Assembly (NCBI GenBank): GCA_003218935.1
Contig: QHPA01000236.1
Coordinates: 1-16,862, forward strand
Direction: 5' to 3'
Length of the DNA: 16,862 nucleotides
Source of the DNA: Verrucomicrobiota bacterium
GTDB taxonomy: Bacteria > Verrucomicrobiota > Verrucomicrobiia > Limisphaerales > AV2
The position numbers and the translations under genes were made by a program. The notes under the pieces were generated by a model that ran no database searches, had not been told where the DNA came from, and saw only the letters and a list, made by a program, of their open reading frames with translations. Shown here piece after piece: positions 7,665 to 14,506 of the stretch (position 1 is its first letter; the number at the start of each line of letters is the position of its first letter).

Positions 7665-8687
7665 ATGAGTCGAACCTACAAAGCAGTGCAGGCAACGCAA
7701 CCGGGTAAGTTGGAAGTTGTGGAGCGATCAATTGTCGAGCCCGCTTTTGGGCAAGTCCGAATCCGTGTCGAGGCCTGTGGCGTGTGCCACAGCGATGCGA
7801 TTACGGTCGAAGGCGGTTTTCCGGGGCTCACTTACCCGCGTGTTCCCGGCCATGAGGTGATTGGGAAAATCGAAGCCATAGGGCCTGGCGTCCAGGGCTG
7901 GAAAGAAGGACAGCGGGTGGGCGTGGGTTTTATGGGTGGGCATTGCGGGCATTGCGGAAACTGTCGCCGTGGCGACTTCGTCAATTGCCAGAATCAACCC
8001 ATTTCGGGTGTTCATAGCGATGGTGGTTACGCCAAAATGATGATCGCCCAGGCGAGTGGGCTCGCGGGAATTCCTGACGACCTTATACCAACGGAAGCGG
8101 CGCCACTCCTCTGCGCCGGATTGACGACATTCAACGGGTTGAGAAATTCAAAGGCCCGGCCCGGCGAGCTCGTCGCGATTCAAGGAGTCGGCGGGCTCGG
8201 TCACCTCGGAATTCAGTTTGCGCGACGCATGGGTTTTCAAGTCGCAGCCATTGCGCGCGGGCCAGAAAAGGAAAGTCTCGCGAAGAAGCTCGGCGCACAT
8301 CACTACATTGACAGTAACGCCCAAGACCCGGTTGCCGCACTTCAATCCCTTGGCGGTGCCCGGCTGATCCTCGCAACCGCTGCAAACAGCAAAGCCATGT
8401 CTCCATTGCTTGCCGGACTGGCTCCACGTGGCCAGCTTATTGTCGCTGGAGTAGGAGGAGATGAACCGATCAGCGTCAATCCGGTCCCGCTCCTTTTCGG
8501 TACGCGTTCGATTGCAGGAACAATGACCGGGTCTTCGATAGATGCGGAGGACACGCTTTCCTTCAGCGCATTGCAAGGAATCCGCCCGATGATCGAAACC
8601 GTTCCGCTTGCAAATGCTGCCGACGCTTACGGACGGATGATGCGAAATGAAGCCCGCTTCAGAAGCGTGCTCGTTACCGGGCAATAG
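7665..8687 (+). CDS. Zinc-dependent alcohol dehydrogenase (MDR superfamily)
   Basis: A 340-residue NAD(P)-dependent zinc alcohol dehydrogenase. Catalytic zinc ligands are Cys41 (GVCHSD), His63 with Glu64 (PGHEVIG) and Cys150 (LLCAG). The structural zinc lobe has four cysteines at 94, 97, 100 and 108 (HCGHCGNC ... NC). The Rossmann dinucleotide motif GVGGLGHLG is at 174-182. All required residues are present, so it should be active on a primary or secondary alcohol or aldehyde. An alternative start at 7638 overlaps the LLM stop as ATGA and would add nine residues; 7665 was preferred because the recognisable family sequence starts there and the upstream AGGAG is only one base from the 7638 ATG. 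It is the second gene of the cluster after the LLM oxidoreductase. Confidence 0.93.
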   Translation: MSRTYKAVQATQPGKLEVVERSIVEPAFGQVRIRVEACGVCHSDAITVEGGFPGLTYPRVPGHEVIGKIEAIGPGVQGWKEGQRVGVGFMGGHCGHCGNCRRGDFVNCQNQPISGVHSDGGYAKMMIAQASGLAGIPDDLIPTEAAPLLCAGLTTFNGLRNSKARPGELVAIQGVGGLGHLGIQFARRMGFQVAAIARGPEKESLAKKLGAHHYIDSNAQDPVAALQSLGGARLILATAANSKAMSPLLAGLAPRGQLIVAGVGGDEPISVNPVPLLFGTRSIAGTMTGSSIDAEDTLSFSALQGIRPMIETVPLANAADAYGRMMRNEARFRSVLVTGQ

Positions 8688-8701
8688 AAAGGAACTGAAC
8701 A

Positions 8702-8905
8702 ATGAAAAACGGAACGCGAAAGAAAACGAACAGCCCCGCCACTTCTCCGGAGTCCCGGGATTTGCGCGCCGAAATCGCCAAGCGCGCCTATGAAATCTGG
8801 CTGAACGAGGGCGCTGGCCATGGATGTGATCTTGACCATTGGCTCCGAGCTGAGCGCGAACTCGCAGGGCGTCCAGGTGGCGGGTCAAGCAAGGTCTCGG
8901 ATTAA
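8702..8905 (+). CDS. DUF2934-type small protein
   Basis: A 67-residue protein whose core, IAKRAYEIWLNEGAGHGCDLDHWLRAERELA (about residues 25-55), matches the DUF2934 pattern: an amphipathic helix with RAYEIW, a short G-x-H-G turn, then a D-x-x-HW-x-x-AE helix. The N-terminus is basic and disordered-looking. The start is supported by AAAGGAA seven bases upstream. It begins 14 bases after the alcohol dehydrogenase stop and is probably the last gene of that promoter's unit, as a new operator lies 40 bases downstream. DUF2934 proteins have no established function; they are common in soil bacteria near stress or regulatory genes. Confidence 0.82.
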   Translation: MKNGTRKKTNSPATSPESRDLRAEIAKRAYEIWLNEGAGHGCDLDHWLRAERELAGRPGGGSSKVSD

Positions 8906-8945
8906 AGGCCACTGCAACCCTAAAGCAAATTGGGTGCGGAAGTTT

Positions 8946-8987
8946 CATTATGCCGAAAAGGCATGGCAGTGCAAGGAACATGGTATT
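8946..8987. promoter_or_regulatory. Probable LysR operator upstream of the MDR gene (copy B)
   Basis: The second copy of the 42-bp element at 6455-6496 (36 of 42 identical, no gaps). Here the palindrome is perfect: ATGCC (8950-8954), GAAAA, GGCAT (8960-8964), a T-N11-A box with T8951 and A8963. It ends 43 bp before the MDR start codon, against 35 bp for copy A and the LLM start. It lies in the non-coding gap after the DUF2934 gene, so conservation is not due to protein coding. Likely the control site of a second promoter serving the MDR-to-VOC genes. Confidence 0.72.
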
Positions 8988-9030
8988 GGGCGAATTAGAG
9001 GAAACGCAATAACAAGTGGAGAAAATAATC

Positions 9031-9885
9031 ATGAAAGCCATACGAATTCATCAATACGGCGGACCAGAGGTTCTGGCGCAAGTGGAAATGCAGCGTCCCG
9101 CACCGGGTGTAAACGAAGTTCTCATCAAGGTTCACGCCGCCTCGGTCAATCCGTTCGACTGGAAAGCGCGGGCCGGCTACGTGAAGGAATTTTTTCCCCT
9201 CACCTTTCCGGCAACGCTTGGTTCGGACGTTTCAGGAACGGTCGAAGAGGTCGGTCCCGGCGTGGCGCGGTTCAAACGAGGCGATGAGGTGTACGCGAGT
9301 CTGGGACTCGAAGGAGGCGGATACGCCGAATATGCCGTCGCCAAGGAAGCGATCGTTGCCGAAAAACCTGGCACATTGGATCACGTGCAGGCAGCAGCCG
9401 TTCCCACCGGGGGTATCACAGCATGGCAGGCGCTGTTTGAAGTGGCTCAGTTACGCGCCGGTCAGAAGGTGTTGATTCATGGCGCGGCTGGCGGCGTTGG
9501 CAACTTTGCCGTGCAGTTCGCGAAAGAAAGAGGCGCCTATGTCATTGGAACCGCTTCGTCCAGGAACCATGCGTTTCTGCACGAGTTGGGGGTGGATAAC
9601 GCGGTCGATTATCAGCAGACGCGTTTTGAAGACGTCGTTCACGATGCGGACGTCGTCCTGGTACAGCCGCCTTCGCAAGAACTGGCTACGAAATACGGAG
9701 TTCGGGCGCTGTTCTATGGCGGGCATCCCAGTTCATCCAACCTGGCTGAAATCGCAAAGTTGATCGACGCCGGAAAGGTAAAGACAGTGGTTGAAACGGT
9801 CCTTCCCCTGGAGGAAGCCCCACGCGCTCACGAATTGAGCCAGAGCGGTCATGTGCGCGGCAAAATCGTTTTGAAAGTCGCGTGA
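9031..9885 (+). CDS. Zinc-free MDR quinone-oxidoreductase-like protein with internal in-frame deletion
   Basis: A 284-residue NADP-dependent oxidoreductase of the quinone oxidoreductase branch of the MDR superfamily. The start is supported by GGAG nine bases upstream. The N-terminal GroES-like domain (MKAIRIHQYGGPEVL ... SVNPFDWKARAGY ... GSDVSGTVEEVG) and the NADPH motif GAAGGVGNFAVQFAK (151-165) are intact, and no zinc cysteines are present. Between Leu210 (DADVVL) and Val211 (VQPPSQEL) the segment that homologues normally carry, of the type D-T-x-GG ... LKPGG-x-LVS, about 24-25 residues, is missing, although the frame continues and the C-terminus (ETVLPLEEAPRAHELSQSGHVRGKIVL) is normal. 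The loss removes one or two Rossmann strands, so the enzyme may be inactive. Family length is usually 305-325. It is probably the first gene under operator copy B. Confidence 0.88.
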   Translation: MKAIRIHQYGGPEVLAQVEMQRPAPGVNEVLIKVHAASVNPFDWKARAGYVKEFFPLTFPATLGSDVSGTVEEVGPGVARFKRGDEVYASLGLEGGGYAEYAVAKEAIVAEKPGTLDHVQAAAVPTGGITAWQALFEVAQLRAGQKVLIHGAAGGVGNFAVQFAKERGAYVIGTASSRNHAFLHELGVDNAVDYQQTRFEDVVHDADVVLVQPPSQELATKYGVRALFYGGHPSSSNLAEIAKLIDAGKVKTVVETVLPLEEAPRAHELSQSGHVRGKIVLKVA

Positions 9886-9929
9886 TTTGAAATTTTCACC
9901 CGAAACATACCAAAAAAAGAAAAATTCAT

Positions 9930-10367
9930 ATGAAAATCGCAACAATTATCGCTCGCAGTCTGCTCGGGCTGATCTTCGTCGTGTTCGGCTCGAACATGTT
10001 TCTGCAATTCATTCCGATGCCGCCTCCACCGGAAGGCCCGGCGCGTGAATTCATGACGACCCTATTCTTGAGCCATTACTTATATGTCGTGGGCGCATTA
10101 CAAGTCGCGGGCGGCGCGCTCTTGCTCATCGGGCGCAAAGAGCCGTTAGGTTTGACTCTGCTTGGTCCGGTAATCGTGAACATCCTTTGCTTCCACGTCC
10201 TGATGGCACCGGCGGGATTGCCGATGGCGATTGTGGTTTCGTTACTTGCGCTGTTCCTCCTCTGGCGCTACCGCGAACATTTCGCCGGTCTCGTGAAAAA
10301 CGCCCCGACACCCTCGGCCTTGCTCCGTCAGGCAATTGCGACGGGAAACGCAACCGTCAATTCCTGA
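9930..10367 (+). CDS. DoxX-like small integral membrane protein
   Basis: A 145-residue membrane protein with four hydrophobic segments (about 7-27, 48-68, 72-92 and 98-113) and conserved-looking RSLLGLIFVVFGSNMF, IPMPPPPEGPA, LQVAGGALLLIGR and GPVIVNILCFHVLMAP, the pattern of DoxX-type proteins. Members of this group sit in the cytoplasmic membrane and often accompany oxidoreductases or thiol/quinone stress genes; a biochemical role is known for few. An A-rich GA-containing stretch precedes the start. It lies 44 bases after the MDR gene and 34 before the SDR gene, consistent with one operon. The tail after ~115 is cytoplasmic-looking and poorly conserved. Confidence 0.82.
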   Translation: MKIATIIARSLLGLIFVVFGSNMFLQFIPMPPPPEGPAREFMTTLFLSHYLYVVGALQVAGGALLLIGRKEPLGLTLLGPVIVNILCFHVLMAPAGLPMAIVVSLLALFLLWRYREHFAGLVKNAPTPSALLRQAIATGNATVNS

Positions 10368-10401
10368 TTCACAATTCGAGAAGGACATTTGAAAGAAAAA
10401 T

Positions 10402-11157
10402 ATGAACACAAACATCGCGAAGAAACTGACAGGCAAAGTGGCACTGGTCACGGGTGGTTCACGAAGCATCGGCGCAGCTATCGCCAAACGACTCGCCGCT
10501 GATGGAGCGTCGGTCGCCCTGACTTACAGCGCATCACCGGGCAAGGCCGATGAAGTCGTCCGCTCGATTGAAGCGGCGGGCGGGAAGGCGCTGGCGATCA
10601 AAGCCGACGCCGCCGACACGGAAGCCGTCCGGCTGGCGGTTGCCAAAACCATCGGGACATTCGGGGGCATTGATATTCTGGTGAACAATGCGGGCACCGG
10701 AATCTTCGCGCCGATTGAGCAGTTCTCCCTCGAAGACTTTGAGAAGCTGATCGCTATCAATGTGCGCGGCTTGTTTGTTGCGACTCAGGAAGCCGCGCGG
10801 CATCTGCGCGAAGGTGGCCGGATCATTCACATTGGCAGCACCAACAGCGAGCGCATGCCGTTCGTCGGCGGTTCGGTCTATGCACTCACCAAGGGCGCGG
10901 TCGCCGGCTTCACGAAGGGACTTGCCCGAGACCTCGGCCTTCGCGGAATCACGGTCAACAATGTCCAGCCAGGCCCTATTGATACCGACATGAATCCGGC
11001 GGACAGCGACTTCGCGAAAACGCTAGTCCCGATCACGGCTCTCCAGCGATACGGTAATACAGACGAGATCGCAAGCTTTGTCGCCTACCTTGCAAGTCCC
11101 GAAGCCAGCTACATCACCGGCGCGAGCCTGCTAGCCGATGGAGGTTTCGCCGCGTGA
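10402..11157 (+). CDS. Short-chain dehydrogenase/reductase, FabG-like
   Basis: A 251-residue classical SDR that should reduce a ketone or oxidise an alcohol with NAD(P)H in the cytoplasm. Cofactor motif TGGSRSIG at 17-24, NNAG at 95-98, catalytic Ser146 (HIGSTNSERMP), Tyr160 and Lys164 (YALTK), and the C-terminal YITGASLLADGG motif are all present. The Arg after the glycine motif and the TYSASPGKA loop suggest NADPH preference. The length is typical. Although similar to FabG, its place among stress-type oxidoreductases rather than fatty-acid genes argues for a detoxification or secondary role. Expression probably follows the MDR and DoxX-like genes from operator copy B. Confidence 0.92.
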   Translation: MNTNIAKKLTGKVALVTGGSRSIGAAIAKRLAADGASVALTYSASPGKADEVVRSIEAAGGKALAIKADAADTEAVRLAVAKTIGTFGGIDILVNNAGTGIFAPIEQFSLEDFEKLIAINVRGLFVATQEAARHLREGGRIIHIGSTNSERMPFVGGSVYALTKGAVAGFTKGLARDLGLRGITVNNVQPGPIDTDMNPADSDFAKTLVPITALQRYGNTDEIASFVAYLASPEASYITGASLLADGGFAA

Positions 11158-11223
11158 AATCTGAGAATTGGAAATAAGCGTCATCAACAATTAAACAACT
11201 ATTCACATAACAACCTGACAACT

Positions 11224-11708
11224 ATGGAAGCACCTGGAATCGCCATCATCATCGGAAGCACACGACCCGGTCGCAACGGCGAAGCCGTGGCCAAATGGGT
11301 TTACGAAATCGCACAAAAGCGCACCGACGCCGAGTTCGAACTCGTGGACATTAAAGACTTCAATCTGCCGCTTCTCGACGAGCCAGTGCCGCCATCAATG
11401 GGACAATACAGTAAGCCTCACACCAAAGCGTGGGCCGCCAAGATCGGCTCTTTCGATGGTTACGTCTTCGTCGCGCCCGAGTATACTACGGCGGTGCCGG
11501 CGGGGCGCGCGCGGTCGAGCAACTACGTCTGGTGCTGGCGGAGGTGCAGATGGCGACGGTGCGCAATCAGGTTTTGCTCTCCATGTTTAACGACTTCGAA
11601 AACTTCAGCGTCTTCAAGCCAGATGCCCGGCACGAGAAGTCTGTCAACGAAATGTTCGATCAGGTTATCGCTTGGGGCGGCGCATTGAAGGCGCTGCGGG
11701 AGAAATGA
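11224..11708 (+). pseudogene. NADPH-dependent FMN reductase, broken by an internal frameshifting deletion
   Basis: Frame 1 from 11224 encodes a flavodoxin-fold NADPH:FMN reductase N-terminus: IIIGSTRPGRNGEAVAKWV (FMN phosphate loop), DIKDFNLPLLDEP and FDGYVFVAPEY, ending at 11484. From about 11485 the coding continues in another frame as YYGGAGGARAVEQLRLVLAEVQMATVRNQVLLS and onward to the TGA at 11706-11708, the normal family C-terminus. The segment expected between PEY and YGGAGG (of the type N-H-x-x-SG-x-LKNAID ... GFVS, about 28 residues, including FMN and dimer contacts) is absent, leaving 2 bases, so about 82 bp appear lost and the frame is shifted. Frame 1 then reads an Arg/Cys/Ser-rich non-protein-like tail to 11688. 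Either a recent loss-of-function mutation or an assembly/sequencing error. Confidence 0.83.
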
Positions 11709-11755
11709 GCACAAGGCCTGAGAAGAAACTCATCACTTAACACCATTCAAAGGCT

Positions 11756-12661
11756 ATGTTATCCAACAGTAAGAAACTGATCGCCGTAATCGGCGCAACG
11801 GGTCATCAGGGGGGCGCAGTCGTCAGTGCCCTGCAAGCTGGCGGACAATTCAAGGTGCGCGCACTGACTCGCAATCCAGACAAGCATCGCGACCTCGCCG
11901 ACGAAGTCGTTGAAGCAGATTTGAACCGTCCCGAAACCCTCGCGGCTGCCTTCAAAGGGGCATACGGTGTATTTCTCGTCACCACGTCTTCGTTAGAAGG
12001 AACCGACGAGCGCAAGCAGGGAGCCGCCGCGGTGCAGGCTGCCAAGGATGCCGGCGTCAAACACGTAGTCTGGTCCACGCTGCCTGACGTCGAAGCGATC
12101 AGCGGCGGCAAGTTCCACGTTCCGCACTTTACCAGCAAGGCTAAGGTCGATCCGATAGTCCAGGACGCGGGTTTTACGAATCATACGTTCGCCATCGCGC
12201 CGTTCTTCTACCAGAACCTCGCAGGCGCCATGGCTCCGCAAAAGCAGGCGGACGGATCCCTGGGCTGGGCGCTCCCGCTCGATCCGAGTGTGCGTTGCAT
12301 TCACATGGGTGACATTAGTGAACTCGGCGCCATCGTCGCTGGAGCCTTCGTGCACCCGGATCAGGCCGGCCATGGCGAGTATTTGCCCCTCGTCGGTGAT
12401 TTCATGAGCTTCGATGAGATCGTCGACGTGCTTAATCGACAGGGTCACAACTTCTCCTTCACGCGGGTCCCGGCCGACGCCTTCGCCACTCTCTTCCCTG
12501 GAGCTGCAGAGATCACCGCGATGTTCAGTTACTTCCAAGCTCATACCTATCTGGGTTCGGATTCGTCCGACCGAATTGCGCTCGCAAACAAAATAGCAGG
12601 CAGGCAACCGACCAAGTTTTCGACGTGGGCTCGACTGAATGTCCCGGTCCAGAACCCTTAA
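11756..12661 (+). CDS. NmrA/HSCARG-type NAD(P)-binding protein
   Basis: A 301-residue atypical SDR. The N-terminal nucleotide motif GATGHQGG (13-20), the ALTRNPDK segment after strand 2, and the GVFLVTT and VKHVVWSTLPDV strands match the NmrA-like family, which includes fungal NmrA and human HSCARG, redox sensors that bind NADP without obvious catalysis, as well as quinone reductases of the QorB type. The C-terminal part (FVHPDQAGHGEYLPLVGDFMSFDEIVDVLNRQ) is the family's substrate or ligand lobe. Length and motifs are complete. It lies 47 bases after the FMN reductase remnant and probably belongs to the same transcript. A redox-sensor or NADPH-dependent reductase role fits the cluster; the two cannot be told apart from sequence. 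Confidence 0.88.
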   Translation: MLSNSKKLIAVIGATGHQGGAVVSALQAGGQFKVRALTRNPDKHRDLADEVVEADLNRPETLAAAFKGAYGVFLVTTSSLEGTDERKQGAAAVQAAKDAGVKHVVWSTLPDVEAISGGKFHVPHFTSKAKVDPIVQDAGFTNHTFAIAPFFYQNLAGAMAPQKQADGSLGWALPLDPSVRCIHMGDISELGAIVAGAFVHPDQAGHGEYLPLVGDFMSFDEIVDVLNRQGHNFSFTRVPADAFATLFPGAAEITAMFSYFQAHTYLGSDSSDRIALANKIAGRQPTKFSTWARLNVPVQNP

Positions 12662-12731
12662 ATGCTACCATTCACTCAATGGGAATCGAAATTATGAAAA
12701 CGCTACGAACATCAACGAACGAGGTGAGCTC

Positions 12732-13136
12732 ATGCTCGACCACGTCTTCATAACCGTCAAGGATCTCGATCGATCGATTGCCTTTTACGAGACGGCTCTC
12801 AAGCCGCTCGGCATCGCGCATGCCATCGATTACGACGGCAAGGACGGCCCCGAAGGACATCCCGACCTCAAGGGCTTCGGACGGGACGGCCGCGTATTCT
12901 TCTGGCTCAGGCAGGGCGATGCGGACGCCAAGGCTGCGCATATCGGCTTTGTCGCCAAGAGCCAGGCCGAGGTGAACGCGTTCTACGAGGCAGCAGTGGC
13001 GGCGGGCGCGACCGACAACGGCAAGCCCGGCGCCCGCCTGTATTACGATCCCCGTTATTACGCTGCGAACGTTTTCGATCCCGACGGTTACAGTCTCGAG
13101 GCGGTCTACAAGAGCTGGCAACACCGCCAAAAATAG
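12732..13136 (+). CDS. VOC-family (glyoxalase/dioxygenase fold) protein
   Basis: A 134-residue protein of the vicinal oxygen chelate superfamily with two beta-alpha-beta-beta-beta modules: MLDHVFITVKDLDRSIAFYE (1-20) and AHIGFVAKSQAEVNAFYEAA (69-88), ending NVFDPDGYSLEAVYK. Candidate metal ligands are His4, His70 and Glu123. The start at 12732 is preferred because GAGG lies seven bases upstream and family similarity starts there, although the frame is open from 12639. Members include glyoxalase I, bleomycin-resistance and ring-cleavage proteins; this short single-domain form is usually annotated only as glyoxalase/bleomycin-resistance-like. Codon use looks more GC-rich and proteobacteria-like than in neighbours, suggesting lateral origin. 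It is the last gene of the plus-strand cluster. Confidence 0.88.
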   Translation: MLDHVFITVKDLDRSIAFYETALKPLGIAHAIDYDGKDGPEGHPDLKGFGRDGRVFFWLRQGDADAKAAHIGFVAKSQAEVNAFYEAAVAAGATDNGKPGARLYYDPRYYAANVFDPDGYSLEAVYKSWQHRQK

Positions 13137-13221
13137 AGCCTCGAAATTTCAAAGAGCCCGGCCTGTGCCACCGGCTATACGGGCAGCCTGTCTCTGTGAA
13201 TACTCGGCTTTGGGCCAATCC

Positions 13222-13563
13222 TCACGGGATGATTTCCAGCGACGCAATCTTGTCGCCTTCGAGTTTGAAAAAGAATCGAAGGTCAACTGGGCTGCCGGGA
13301 AAATTTCCAACCAGATGGCTGGTGACAGCTATTATCCCGTCCTTCTCTTCGCACGCGACAGGCTCGCTGGTGTATTCGTATTTGGTCGAAGTACCCGTCT
13401 TCCATTGCTTGATCGCCGCTCGGCCCTTGTAGGTGTGTCCCTCATCCTTCACGACGGCATTTTCAGTGAAACATTGAGAGAGCGTTTCGCTGTCATTTTT
13501 GTCCGCTGCGAAGCAGGTCGCGATGGGTTTTGGCAGATTTAGTGATTTTATTGATGTCTTCAT
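13222..13563 (-). CDS. NTF2-like / SnoaL-like small protein
   Basis: A 113-residue alpha+beta barrel protein: LPKPIATCFAADKNDSETLSQCFTENAVVKDEGHTYKGRAAIKQW is the N-terminal cone of an NTF2-like fold, followed by beta strands ending LRFFFKLEGDKIASLEIIP. In SnoaL-like proteins this fold forms a hydrophobic pocket used for isomerisation, hydrolysis or ligand binding; no catalytic residue can be assigned here. It is a cytoplasmic protein with no signal peptide. It converges on the VOC gene (85 bases between stops) and lies downstream of the SDR gene on the same strand with a 73-base gap, so co-transcription with that SDR is possible. Such proteins frequently accompany SDRs in redox clusters. Confidence 0.83.
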   Translation of the reverse strand: MKTSIKSLNLPKPIATCFAADKNDSETLSQCFTENAVVKDEGHTYKGRAAIKQWKTGTSTKYEYTSEPVACEEKDGIIAVTSHLVGNFPGSPVDLRFFFKLEGDKIASLEIIP

Positions 13564-13636
13564 ATCTGTTTTCGTTGCTCCTTGCGTTTTTAATTATGCT
13601 AACTGTGTTAATGGTATTGTGTGTGGGCGTGTGCGC

Positions 13637-14506
13637 TCAAAACCGCACAGCAGGTAAAGCACCCACGGTATTGAAATCAGTCGAGAGGCTAGCCTCCCGC
13701 CAGAGTTGTGCATCGGCTGCCCGCGTCACTTCCGCTTGGCCAGCATATTCAACGGCATCACTACCCAATAGGAGATGCGCAGGCAGGCGCTCGCTCTCAG
13801 CCAGACGAAGAATGAGTTGCGCCACTTTTACCGGATCGCTGATCTCGTTGCCCCAGTAAGATGCCAGCGCCTTGATCACCGCGCCCACGGATGGTTCATA
13901 GTCAGAAAGCAGAACAGGCGTTTCCTTGTTCGCGCGAACGCCCCAATTTGTCCGCATTCCCCCTGGTTCGAGGGCACACACCTTGACGCCAAAAGGCGCG
14001 ACTTCCTGTGCTAGAGATTCGGTGAATCCTCCAACCGCCCACTTGGCAGCATGGTAGCCGGTACTGCCCGGACGGGCCAGGCGGCCGCCCACGGAGGAGA
14101 TTTGAAAGATGTAACCGCTCCTTTGCTTGCGCATGATCGGCAGCGCAGCGCGGGTCACATTAACGACGCCATAGAAATTTGTGTCCATCAGCGCCTTGAA
14201 TCTCTCAGAACTCAACTGCTCGAACGGAGCGATGTCACCGTATCCCGCGTTATTTACGACGACATCGAGGTGTCCGAAAACGTCAACCGCCATCTGCACA
14301 GATGCTTGCGCCGCCTTTTCGTCAGTCACGTCGAGCGCAGCGGTGCGAATTTGATCGCCATACTTATTCACCAAATCTTCGAGGCGGCGAGGGTCGCGGG
14401 CGGTTGCGACGAGGCGATGGCCAGCTGCCAGCACAGCTTCTGCGATGTTGCGGCCCAATCCGCTTCCGCTGCCAGTTACCAACCAGACGTTAGACGATGT
14501 GTTCAT
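13637..14506 (-). CDS. Classical short-chain dehydrogenase/reductase
   Basis: A 289-residue SDR with the cofactor motif TGSGSGLG (11-18), ARDPRR after strand 2 (favours NADPH), NNAG (85-88), catalytic Ser137/138 (QISSVGG), Tyr151 and Lys155 (YHAAK) and LEPGGMRTNWG. It resembles the retinol-dehydrogenase/oxidoreductase-like SDRs with a longer C-terminal segment rather than FabG. The start is supported by AGGA seven bases upstream. It is divergent from the second LysR gene with a 274-bp gap, the usual arrangement of a LysR regulator and its target, and NTF2-like gene lies downstream. Substrate unknown. Confidence 0.92.
   Translation of the reverse strand: MNTSSNVWLVTGSGSGLGRNIAEAVLAAGHRLVATARDPRRLEDLVNKYGDQIRTAALDVTDEKAAQASVQMAVDVFGHLDVVVNNAGYGDIAPFEQLSSERFKALMDTNFYGVVNVTRAALPIMRKQRSGYIFQISSVGGRLARPGSTGYHAAKWAVGGFTESLAQEVAPFGVKVCALEPGGMRTNWGVRANKETPVLLSDYEPSVGAVIKALASYWGNEISDPVKVAQLILRLAESERLPAHLLLGSDAVEYAGQAEVTRAADAQLWREASLSTDFNTVGALPAVRF

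Noticed and set aside
11430..11708. Separate small gene in the second frame of the FMN reductase locus
   Set aside because: Its first ~18 residues are antisense-like noise from the other frame and the remainder is the family's normal C-terminus, so it is the 3' part of one broken gene.
12694..12753. 19-codon mini-frame overlapping the VOC start (possible leader peptide)
   Set aside because: It has no ribosome-binding site, no regulatory codon run and no attenuator-like hairpin after it.
13153..13195. GCCCG/CGGGC inverted repeat between the convergent VOC and NTF2-like genes as a terminator
   Set aside because: Only five paired bases around a 19-base loop, with no T-run on either strand.
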